A DNA stretch of 9,181 nt. Source: Thiotrichaceae bacterium. GTDB lineage: Bacteria; Pseudomonadota; Gammaproteobacteria; Thiotrichales; Thiotrichaceae. Positions 1 through 5,357 of this stretch are shown here, piece after piece. The position numbers and the translations under genes were made by a program. The stretch's first letter is position 1, and each line of letters starts with the position of its first letter. Under the pieces are notes generated by a model, which was given only the letters and a program-made list of their open reading frames with translations, ran no database searches and was not told the DNA's origin. The DNA lies in NCBI GenBank assembly GCA_027008665.1, contig JALVEA010000308.1:1-9181 (forward strand), given 5' to 3'.

Positions 1-11
1 CATGGTCTAAC

Positions 12-36
12 TGGATGGGTTTTGTAAACCCGTCCA
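12..36. repeat. REP-like hairpin with TGT loop (copy 1)
   Basis: An 11-bp stem (12-22 with 26-36, one T-G wobble) closes a three-base TGT loop. The right arm AAACCCGTCCA closely matches the arm of a second hairpin at 4442-4462, which has the same TGT loop and orientation. No T-run follows, so a terminator is less likely than a dispersed palindromic repeat. The link between the two copies is by sequence similarity only. Confidence 0.5.
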
Positions 37-113
37 CACATTTAGCTTAAATACAAAAAAGCAGTTTTCTACAAGGCTCTTTTCTAAAACGTTTCGACGG
101 GGTAAGCATTATT

Positions 114-398
114 GTGCAAGTGCATAGTCTCCCCGTATTCCGCAAAGCTCCATACGGGCTACCTTGCTCAGTAGCATTCAGGAGTAACCCAGAATATGCC
201 ATTGTTATTAAAATCCATAAAGATGGTACATTTAGTGAAATATATAATGGCAGAGGTAGCACCATCTGGGACACATTTAAAAATAGAAAGCTTCCATCAA
301 ATGGTCAATATCAAATATCACTAACAAAACTAAAGGAATTATCTAAAAAAACTCCAAGTGAAAAAAAAATCCCATCAAAAATATCCTCTGCTAAGTAA
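114..398 (+). CDS. hypothetical protein, 94 aa, start uncertain
   Basis: I do not recognise this protein. The reading frame opens with GTG at 114 (or 120) and has no in-frame ATG; it ends in tandem TAA stops at 396-401. From about residue 27 on it reads like a real protein: a short beta-rich part (EYAIVIKIHKDGTFSEIYNGR, roughly residues 28-47), then a lysine/serine-rich tail (SKKTPSEKKIPSK). The first 25 residues overlap a hairpin (132-138 with 152-158) and look less protein-like. The true N-terminus may therefore be lost or lie elsewhere, and the gene may be a remnant. No Shine-Dalgarno sequence convincingly supports the start. It sits 46 bp upstream of the toxin gene, with the toxin promoter between them, so it is probably a separate transcription unit. 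Confidence 0.35.
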   Translation: MQVHSLPVFRKAPYGLPCSVAFRSNPEYAIVIKIHKDGTFSEIYNGRGSTIWDTFKNRKLPSNGQYQISLTKLKELSKKTPSEKKIPSKISSAK

Positions 399-410
399 TA
401 AATTATTAAA

Positions 411-438
411 TTGACATTACATAGATATTCCATACAAT
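411..438 (+). promoter_or_regulatory. promoter of the brnT-brnA operon
   Basis: A perfect -35 TTGACA (411-416) is followed after 16 bp by TACAAT (433-438), one base from the -10 consensus. Transcription should begin around 444-446, which is at the toxin ATG (445). The mRNA would then have almost no leader. No Shine-Dalgarno sequence is present before that ATG. Confidence 0.65.
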
Positions 439-443
439 GTATG
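431..443. promoter_or_regulatory. palindromic operator candidate for BrnA autoregulation
   Basis: CATAC-AAT-GTATG is a perfect 5-bp inverted repeat with a 3-bp centre. It lies over the -10 box and immediately before the toxin start. Ribbon-helix-helix antitoxins usually repress their own operon by binding short palindromes at the promoter, and this site is placed where such repression would work. Binding by this BrnA is inferred. Confidence 0.45.
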
Positions 444-444
444 T

Positions 445-735
445 ATGGTTAAATTTGAATGGAATGAAGAAAAAGCAATAAAGAATATAAAAAAGCATGG
501 GGTTTCCTTTGAGGAGGCATCATCTGTGTTCTATGACGATTTTGCAGTGCAGTTTTATGATAAAGAGCATTCAGAACTAGACGAAGATCGTTTTCTTCTA
601 CTGGGTTTAAGTAACCATTCTAGGCTACTAATGGTTTGTCATTGTGAAAAGCTATCAGGTGAAGTGCTCCGAATAATCTCAGCAAGAAAAGCAACAAATA
701 ATGAGAAAAAATTCTACAAAGGTGGTTTAAAATGA
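445..735 (+). CDS. brnT: BrnT family ribonuclease toxin
   Basis: This is the toxin of a type II toxin-antitoxin pair. BrnT proteins have a RelE-like fold, cut RNA and so slow translation and growth until bound by BrnA. The 96-aa length is normal. Family signatures are all present: FEW at residues 4-6, KHGVSFEEA at 17-25, VFYDD at 28-32, and the C-terminal LRIISARKATNNE at 75-87. The ATG at 445 gives the expected family N-terminus (MVKFEWNEEKAIKN). It coincides with the predicted transcription start, so the message may be leaderless and translated weakly. The stop codon overlaps the antitoxin start as ATGA (732-735). Toxin-first order is usual for brnTA. Family assignment is firm; activity is inferred. 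Confidence 0.88.
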   Translation: MVKFEWNEEKAIKNIKKHGVSFEEASSVFYDDFAVQFYDKEHSELDEDRFLLLGLSNHSRLLMVCHCEKLSGEVLRIISARKATNNEKKFYKGGLK

Positions 736-962
736 AGAAAGAATATGATTTATCGAAATTACAATCACGAAGAAACCCTTATGCTTCAAAATTAAAAAAG
801 TCGGTAACAATGAGGCTTAGTGAGGATATTATTGGTTATTTTAAAAATATGGCAGTTGAGTCGGGAATACCCTATCAAAGTCTTATTAATTTATATCTCC
901 GTGATTGTGTTCAGCACCACAGAACGGTAGATATTTCATGGAAAAACAACAACACAGCCTAA
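732..962 (+). CDS. brnA: BrnA-type ribbon-helix-helix antitoxin
   Basis: This is the antitoxin partner of the upstream BrnT; it should bind and neutralise the toxin and repress the shared promoter. The 76-aa protein has a basic N-terminus and then a ribbon-helix-helix (CopG/MetJ-type) region: strand SVTMRLS at 24-30, helix EDIIGYFKNMAVESG at 31-45, and second helix IPYQSLINLYLRDC at 46-59. The ending HHRTVDISW is typical of this antitoxin group. The ATG overlaps the toxin stop by four bases, and AAAGGTGG (718-725) provides a good ribosome site, unlike the toxin. The stop codon TAA (960-962) is the last exon sequence before an opposite-strand group II intron end at 963. The last residues (KNNNTA) may therefore have been affected by that insertion. 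Confidence 0.82.
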   Translation: MKKEYDLSKLQSRRNPYASKLKKSVTMRLSEDIIGYFKNMAVESGIPYQSLINLYLRDCVQHHRTVDISWKNNNTA

Positions 963-1033
963 ATCGGGTAAGGGCTAGTTTTTCTCTAACCCTCCCCACC
1001 CCCCCCTGCATGCGGCTCCGTACAGGGCGGTTC
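963..1033 (-). ncRNA. group II intron 3' end: domains V and VI
   Basis: Read on the minus strand, domain V starts with GAACCGCC at 1033 and runs to about 999. It has a four-base loop inside CGG/CCG pairs and a two-base bulge on the 3' side. Domain VI follows: stem GGGTTAG (992-986) with CTAGCCC (978-972), then outer pairs GGG (997-995) with CCC (968-966). An unpaired A at 969 lies seven bases from the end, the standard branch-point position. The intron ends in AT at 963, matching the usual AY terminus. The strand 3' of domain V is a run of eight G (1006-999) where G/T alternation is more usual, which suggests decay. Only the 3' part of the intron remains. Confidence 0.75.
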
Positions 1034-1040
1034 ATTAGCA

Positions 1041-1330
1041 TTATTCTGGATAATGAAACGCTGACCACTGTTCCTTTACTGATACTAACCCTTGCAATGC
1101 TAGCCACTTATTATTTCGGTTTGCGCCATTGTTTCAAATAGCACATCCGTATCCGTCGGCGTATCCACTGATCAAGTAAGGGGACGGGGCGATAGTATTC
1201 GTTCAGTCGGTAGTAATTTAGCCATCCGACCATGTATAGCCTGAGTTGTTTATACCGATACCACCAACTTCCCCCCCAAGATCGTCCTGTTAATTCTCGG
1301 ATACGATGCTTGAAGTTCTTCAGTGCTTTA
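1041..1330 (-). pseudogene. group II intron reverse transcriptase/maturase, C-terminal remnant
   Basis: Reading the minus strand from 1330, one frame encodes KALKNFKHRIRELTGRSW, then YMVGWLNYYRLNEYY and LDQWIRRRIRMCYLKQWRKPK, ending in TAA at 1111-1113. This is the maturase-specific domain and C-terminus typical of intron-encoded reverse transcriptases (pattern GW.NY...L..W.RRR.R.C..KQW). A shifted frame starting at 1106 continues with WLALQGLVSVKEQW and HYPE, stopping at 1041-1043, which is the usual extreme C-terminus. The stretch of roughly 30-40 residues normally between these parts is missing, so an internal deletion plus frameshift is likely near 1107-1116. Everything N-terminal (palm and fingers) is lost at 1330, where the 60-bp repeats begin. 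The protein is not functional. Confidence 0.8.
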
Positions 1331-1450
1331 TAGAATATTTAGGACACCCATAATTAATCACTATCATCATGGATGTCCTAGCGCGCTCCTTAGAATATTT
1401 AGGACACCCATAATTAATCACTATCATCATGGATGTCCTAGCGCGCTCCT
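1331..1450. repeat. two perfect 60-bp tandem repeats, each with a stem-loop
   Basis: Units 1331-1390 and 1391-1450 are identical over all 60 bases and diverge at once outside. Each contains the inverted repeat TAGGACACCCA / TGGATGTCCTA (1340-1350 with 1370-1380; 1400-1410 with 1430-1440), loop 19 bases. On the plus strand one pair is a C-A mismatch; on the minus strand it becomes a G-U pair, so the RNA hairpin is complete only on the minus strand. An eight-base palindrome AGCGCGCT lies near the end of each unit. The left edge coincides with the break in the intron remnant. This may be a duplicated miniature repeat element. Confidence 0.85.
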
Positions 1451-1501
1451 AAAACTTCCTAAAGACAAACCTCGTCGAGCTAAATTAATTAGAGATACAA
1501 G

Positions 1502-1507
1502 TATAAT
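1502..1507 (+). promoter_or_regulatory. possible -10 box for the GTPase operon
   Basis: A perfect TATAAT lies 48 bp before the ATG at 1555. No good -35 box is found at the correct spacing, so the call is weak. The interval 1451-1554 between the tandem repeats and the first GTPase is otherwise AT-rich and without recognised features. Confidence 0.3.
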
Positions 1508-1554
1508 AATCAATTATAGCCTCAAAAAGCTCACAATATGCTAAGCTCCTTGGC

Positions 1555-3081
1555 ATGAAAAAAACTGCTCTTAAATTCCGTCGCTTATTGGCTGTAGGCA
1601 TCGCTTTTATTACCTTAGTGCTGCTACTGTTTCTCTTCTTTGCTACCCAAAGTATTTTATCTGTCTGGGAAAGCATACAAGGTTTGCCTGCGTTTTTTTA
1701 TTATGGTTTCCTTGGCTTAATTATTGCCATTATTGCTGTTAGTGCTTGGGTGATTAAAAATGTTCTTAGCCCTAGCAAAAAAGTAGCGCAAAAAAAGCAG
1801 GAAAAAATCGATCAAGAAACTGTTTTAAAAGAACTCGATGTGGCTAAAGAGAGTGGTATTGATACCAGTGAACTGCATCGTGAAATTGAAGTATTGCAAC
1901 GACGTAAAGAAAGTGCCTCTATCCATGTTGCTATCTTCGGTAATGTCAGTACGGGCAAATCATCGATTATCAAAACACTGCTGCCTGATGCGAAAATATT
2001 AACTGATGTACGGGGTGGTTCAACAACAGAGATCAAAGAATACACATGGACTTCCACCTCAGGAGATCGATTAATTTTAACTGATCTGCCCGGTCGTAGT
2101 GAGGCTGATGGGAGTCTCGACGAGCTGGTTCATGATGAGGCTGTTCGGGCGCAACTTGTTATTTATGTCACCGATTCTGATTTAACCCGTAATCAATTTA
2201 ACGATATTCTGACATTACGCAGTTATGGTAAACCAATGATTGTGGCGTTAAATAAAAGTGATCGTTTTAACGAAGAAGAAAAAGCACTACTTAAAGAGCG
2301 TTTCTATCAGCAGTTTGAGAAAGAAGATAAATCACAAAAAATATTGCAACAAACATCTTCTGGCTCTTCTCAATCTAGAGATTTACAGCTAACCTTTATT
2401 AAATCAGGGGGAACAGAGGAAGTCGTTAGAATATATCCTGATGGGCGTGAAGAAAAAGTATTAAGACCACGTAAAGCGGATGTTTCTGCGCTTGCTAATG
2501 CACTTCAAGAAGAAATTGATGCACAAAGCGAACTATTAGAAAGTCTACGTGATGCCAGTGTTTTTGTATTAGTGAAACAAAAACTAGATCATGAAAAAAT
2601 AGCTTTTAGACAGGAAAAAGCACAAGAGATAATCACAACTTCAACTCGAAACGCGGTCTTAGGAGCATTGGCCTCTGTTAGCCCTGGAACTGACTTGCTA
2701 GTGCAAGGCGTACTCGCTACTTTGATGACTAAAAAATTATGTAAATTATATGATGTACCAATCCGTAAGCTGGATATTGAAAAATTCCTAGACTTTAGTC
2801 AGGGGCAAGTGAAAAAAAGTGTACCGATATTATTAGCCGTTGCGGGTAATGGTATGAAGGCATTTCCAGGGATTGGCACAATTACAGGCGGATTAACCCA
2901 TGCAGTCGCTTATGGGCTAATCTTTGATGCACTCGGGAAAGCGGTTGCAAAAACATTAGAAGAACGCGGGCAGTTACGGGCTGCGCCTGCTGCAATAACA
3001 TTTAAGGAGATGCTGAGTGAAAATTTGGAAACGCGTGCAAAATTATTTGCCAAGCTTGTTTTCGATAACCGAAAAAAATAA
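1555..3081 (+). CDS. membrane-anchored GTPase with DUF697-like C-terminal region
   Basis: This is a 508-aa P-loop GTPase of the Era/dynamin-like (TRAFAC) type. Residues 1-10 are basic and are followed by two membrane helices (about 11-31 and 48-70) and a charged coiled-coil-like linker (about 75-120). The G domain begins at about 122: G1 GNVSTGKSS (129-137), probable G2 threonine in GGSTT (154-158), G3 DLPG (177-180), G4 NKSD (233-236). A Ser/Gln-rich insert and a beta-hairpin-like stretch (YPDGREEKVLRPRKADV, about 294-310) follow G4. A hydrophobic C-terminal region (about 365-465) resembles DUF697/YcjF proteins. The G domain should face the cytoplasm. It is the first gene of a two-gene operon with a paralogue whose start lies inside it. 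The ATG lacks a clear ribosome site, but the basic residues before helix 1 support it. The cellular role is unknown; membrane remodelling or stress sensing are guesses. Confidence 0.8.
   Translation: MKKTALKFRRLLAVGIAFITLVLLLFLFFATQSILSVWESIQGLPAFFYYGFLGLIIAIIAVSAWVIKNVLSPSKKVAQKKQEKIDQETVLKELDVAKESGIDTSELHREIEVLQRRKESASIHVAIFGNVSTGKSSIIKTLLPDAKILTDVRGGSTTEIKEYTWTSTSGDRLILTDLPGRSEADGSLDELVHDEAVRAQLVIYVTDSDLTRNQFNDILTLRSYGKPMIVALNKSDRFNEEEKALLKERFYQQFEKEDKSQKILQQTSSGSSQSRDLQLTFIKSGGTEEVVRIYPDGREEKVLRPRKADVSALANALQEEIDAQSELLESLRDASVFVLVKQKLDHEKIAFRQEKAQEIITTSTRNAVLGALASVSPGTDLLVQGVLATLMTKKLCKLYDVPIRKLDIEKFLDFSQGQVKKSVPILLAVAGNGMKAFPGIGTITGGLTHAVAYGLIFDALGKAVAKTLEERGQLRAAPAAITFKEMLSENLETRAKLFAKLVFDNRKK
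3004..3009 (+). promoter_or_regulatory. Shine-Dalgarno site fixing the start of the second GTPase
   Basis: AAGGAG ends seven bases before GTG at 3017 and lies inside the coding sequence of the first GTPase. It is the best ribosome site seen in this half of the window. It supports the GTG start and hence a 65-bp overlap of the two genes, with likely translational coupling. Confidence 0.7.
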
Positions 3082-4417
3082 ACAAGAACAAGAGAAGACG
3101 ACAGAAATAAAAAAATCAGGGGAAACGCATATTCAATTAGCGAAAGAAAGTTTAAGCGAATTGCTAAACGATACTCGCGTACCTGAAACAATACGCCATT
3201 CGCTACAAGATGATTACCAACAATTACACACCATGTTAAACAAACTAGAAAACAGTCAATTGCATATTGCTGTCTTTGGTCGTGTCAGTGTTGGCAAATC
3301 ATCCGTACTCAATGCCCTGCTAGGTCGTAATGCCTTTAGTGTCAGTGTCTTGCACGGAGAAACAACTCAATCGGATATGCAGGAATGGCAAGAAATTAAT
3401 GCAGGCGGTATTTACCTTATTGACACGCCGGGTATTAATGAAATTAACGGAGAACAACGTGAGCGCATAGCCCACGAAGTTGCAAGTCGTTCTGATTTAT
3501 TATTATTTGTGGTTGATAGCGACCTAACTGAAGTTGAATTAGAGGCCTTGAAAATAGTCTCAAAATCAAACCGTCCTATTATTCTCGTGGTCAATAAATC
3601 GGATCAATATAATGATGATGAAATATTAAAACTACGCAGTATTATTCGTGAACGTGTTGCGGGCATTATCGCTCCAGAAAACATCATCTTTACTGCCGCC
3701 TTACCCGCTAAGCAAATTATTATTATGGTTGATGAAGACGGTAATGAAACAGAATCAACCCGTCGTCGCCCCGTTGATGTTCTTAATCTAAAATCACGTT
3801 TATGGGATATTATTGAATCAGAAGGCAAAACACTTTCCGCTTTAAACGCCTCATTATTTGCAGGTAATTTAAGCGAACAAGTCAGCCGACGTGTTTTATC
3901 TGCACGTCAAGAAATTGGTGCTGAAACTATCAATATGTACTGTTTAGGCAAAGGCGTTGCCGTTGCCCTAAACCCGATTCCCCTGATTGATATTATTGCT
4001 GCGGCCGCCATTGATGTCAGTATGGTAATCCATCTATCCAATATTTATGGTCTGCCAATGTCAAAAACTGAAGCAGGGGAGCTTATTAAAACCATAGCCG
4101 CCCAAATGCTATTATTATACGGTTCTTTCTGGGTCATTAACTTTGCATCTTCAGCCCTTAAAGTAACCACCATCGGTTTATCCACCCTTCTCACCGCCGC
4201 CGCTCAAGGTGCGATTGCATGGTATAGCACCTTAATTATTGGACGTGTCACTGAAACTTATTTAGTCAAAGGAAAATCTTGGGGAGACGTTGGCCCCAAA
4301 TTAGCCGTACAAAACATCCTCGACAGCCTAGACCGTGACTCTGTAATGAGTGAGGCAAAAGAAGAAATTATGCGTTATCTAAAAACCGATAAAGAAAAGA
4401 AAAATCATTTTTCTTAG
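3017..4417 (+). CDS. GTPase with DUF697-like C-terminal region, paralogue of upstream gene
   Basis: This 466-aa P-loop GTPase is related to its upstream neighbour. It has no N-terminal membrane pair; instead a short amphipathic-looking start (MKIWKRVQNYLPSLF) precedes a charged helical linker. Motifs: G1 GRVSVGKSS (88-96), G2 threonine in GETTQ (114-118), G3 DTPG (136-139), G4 NKSD (193-196). After G4 comes a hairpin-like insert (DEDGNETESTRRRPVDV, about 239-255) in the same place and of the same pattern as in the upstream protein. This argues that the pair arose by duplication. The C-terminal half has hydrophobic segments (about 308-345 and 360-410) like DUF697/YcjF proteins and may dip into or bind the membrane. 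The GTG start inside the first gene is supported by AAGGAG at 3004-3009. The two products probably act together, perhaps as a heteromeric GTPase; this is inferred from overlap and paralogy. Confidence 0.8.
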   Translation: MKIWKRVQNYLPSLFSITEKNKQEQEKTTEIKKSGETHIQLAKESLSELLNDTRVPETIRHSLQDDYQQLHTMLNKLENSQLHIAVFGRVSVGKSSVLNALLGRNAFSVSVLHGETTQSDMQEWQEINAGGIYLIDTPGINEINGEQRERIAHEVASRSDLLLFVVDSDLTEVELEALKIVSKSNRPIILVVNKSDQYNDDEILKLRSIIRERVAGIIAPENIIFTAALPAKQIIIMVDEDGNETESTRRRPVDVLNLKSRLWDIIESEGKTLSALNASLFAGNLSEQVSRRVLSARQEIGAETINMYCLGKGVAVALNPIPLIDIIAAAAIDVSMVIHLSNIYGLPMSKTEAGELIKTIAAQMLLLYGSFWVINFASSALKVTTIGLSTLLTAAAQGAIAWYSTLIIGRVTETYLVKGKSWGDVGPKLAVQNILDSLDRDSVMSEAKEEIMRYLKTDKEKKNHFS

Positions 4418-4424
4418 TGAGAGA

Positions 4425-4550
4425 TTATGGAGACTTAGCCCGACGGCGTTTGTAACCCCGTCCAGCTAACATTGAGCAAATAGCTTGCCTTGAGGTACGA
4501 AACGCAGGGTTTATCTGAAGACTCACTTCCTCTTCAATTAAACGGCTCAT
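4425..4550 (-). CDS. possible small protein, 41 aa
   Basis: An ATG at 4550, directly after an in-frame stop, opens a 41-codon frame ending with TAA at 4425-4427. The product starts MSRLIEEEVSLQ and ends with the basic stretch GRGYKRRRAKSP. It lies 29 bp downstream of the DUF4202 gene on the same strand, so it could be co-transcribed. There is no strong ribosome site, only a weak GGCAAG, and its C-terminal part is encoded by the hairpin at 4442-4462. A chance frame across a repeat is just as likely. I do not recognise a family. Confidence 0.2.
   Translation of the reverse strand: MSRLIEEEVSLQINPAFRTSRQAICSMLAGRGYKRRRAKSP
4442..4462. repeat. REP-like hairpin with TGT loop (copy 2)
   Basis: GACGGCGTT (4442-4450) pairs with AACCCCGTC (4454-4462) with one C-C mismatch around the loop TGT. 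The right half matches the hairpin at 12-36 in sequence and orientation. It sits between the convergent GTPase and DUF4202 genes. No T-run follows on either strand, so simple terminator function is not supported. Confidence 0.5.
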
Positions 4551-4579
4551 TTACTTGCCAAACTGAAAAGAGCATGATC

Positions 4580-5191
4580 TTACTGCAAGGCTTCCTGAAT
4601 CAAGGGGACTAAGGATTCAGGCAATTCTATTTTCCCTGAGAGTGCAAATTCATGCGCCTGTGGAGACATTTTTTTCCATGTTCTTTGGATAATATCAATC
4701 CATTTTTCTTTATCATATTCTGTTGAGAATTTTTTATAAAAATCAAGCATATAAAACTGCAGAAAAACTAATGCCGCAACATCTTCAACAATTTGTGTAT
4801 CAGGGTTGGTTTTCAGCGATTTTTTTGCAACAGCCAATTTAACTCGTTCAATAAATGCCTCATCATAACCTGCTTGTTGCAATAAGTTAGCAACGGTTTC
4901 TGCATGAAATTTATAAAGATTAGTACGCCAAAGATGGTAACCCTTGCGATTCATTGGATAATCTTTACGAGGCGACTTCCAACGCTGAATATGTTGTGCT
5001 CTTACTGCTAACTTTGCCACATCATCGGCATCAGGCAAGTAGACAGCCAACATATCGCTCATGCGTTGTCCATAAAGCCATTCTTTTGCTACTTCTTTGC
5101 CATCAACCTCTTCAGTATTAGGGTCTTCATTATTTGCTGCATCGATTAATTCAACTGCTTTTTCATAAGATTGCTGTTGTACTTGTGTCAT
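4580..5191 (-). CDS. DUF4202 family protein
   Basis: A 203-aa protein matching the DUF4202 family almost end to end. Visible signatures are an early DAANNEDPN, then RAQHIQRWKSPRKDYPMNR (about 64-82), YHLWRTNLYKFHAE (about 85-98), and the ED-A-LVFL-FY block followed by a TWKKMS motif. The family is cytoplasmic and of unknown biochemical function; the conserved His/Arg residues suggest a catalytic or ligand-binding site, but this is inference. ATG 5191 is chosen because GGAAG lies five bases upstream (5201-5197) and because family members begin close to this point. Another ATG at 5203 and a TTG at 5257 are in frame but poorly supported. The gene converges on the GTPase operon and follows the DUF533 gene on the same strand after a 166-bp gap. 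Confidence 0.82.
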   Translation of the reverse strand: MTQVQQQSYEKAVELIDAANNEDPNTEEVDGKEVAKEWLYGQRMSDMLAVYLPDADDVAKLAVRAQHIQRWKSPRKDYPMNRKGYHLWRTNLYKFHAETVANLLQQAGYDEAFIERVKLAVAKKSLKTNPDTQIVEDVAALVFLQFYMLDFYKKFSTEYDKEKWIDIIQRTWKKMSPQAHEFALSGKIELPESLVPLIQEALQ

Positions 5192-5245
5192 TACCACTTC
5201 CATTTTCAAAGATGGGGATTGTAGATAATCACAGCCTTGCAATAC

Positions 5246-5261
5246 AATATCGCGCAATATT
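5246..5261. promoter_or_regulatory. near-perfect 16-bp palindrome upstream of the DUF4202 gene
   Basis: AATATCGCGCAATATT is symmetrical except for one position pair. It lies 55-70 bp before the chosen ATG, a plausible place for an operator. A second small inverted repeat, TTAAGG / CCTTAA (5260-5265 with 5275-5280), overlaps its edge. No regulator can be named. Confidence 0.3.
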
Positions 5262-5357
5262 AAGGGGTTTATTTCCTTAAAATAGCCTATCTATTATACT
5301 TCCCATGTAATTTAGGAAAATGGAAGCGATGCTTTAGCTTTGCCTTTTTCGATGCCG

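Noticed and set aside
47..274. 75-codon open frame on the minus strand at the left edge
   Set aside because: It crosses a hairpin-rich stretch, overlaps the better-looking plus-strand frame, and shows no recognisable domain or ribosome site.
886..1141. Open frames on both strands across 886-1107 and 905-1141
   Set aside because: They run through the antitoxin end and the intron domain V/VI region. The true content is intron RNA and a shifted maturase tail.
1331..1450. CRISPR-like array
   Set aside because: The two 60-bp units are directly adjacent with no spacers, and no cas genes are present.
1323..1544. Open frame reading twice through the 60-bp repeat (RIFRTPIINHYHHGCPSALL repeated)
   Set aside because: The repeat length is a multiple of three, so the frame stays open by chance. 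There is no ribosome site and no protein-like character outside the repeat.
4397..4415. Terminator hairpin at the end of the second GTPase gene
   Set aside because: The 8-bp stem AAGAAAAA/TTTTTCTT is almost all A-T, overlaps the last codons and the first base of the stop codon, and lacks a GC-rich stem.
5192..5257. Upstream TTG start for the DUF4202 protein
   Set aside because: TTG with no ribosome site, and the extra 22 residues are not family-like. The ATG at 5191 has GGAAG at good distance.
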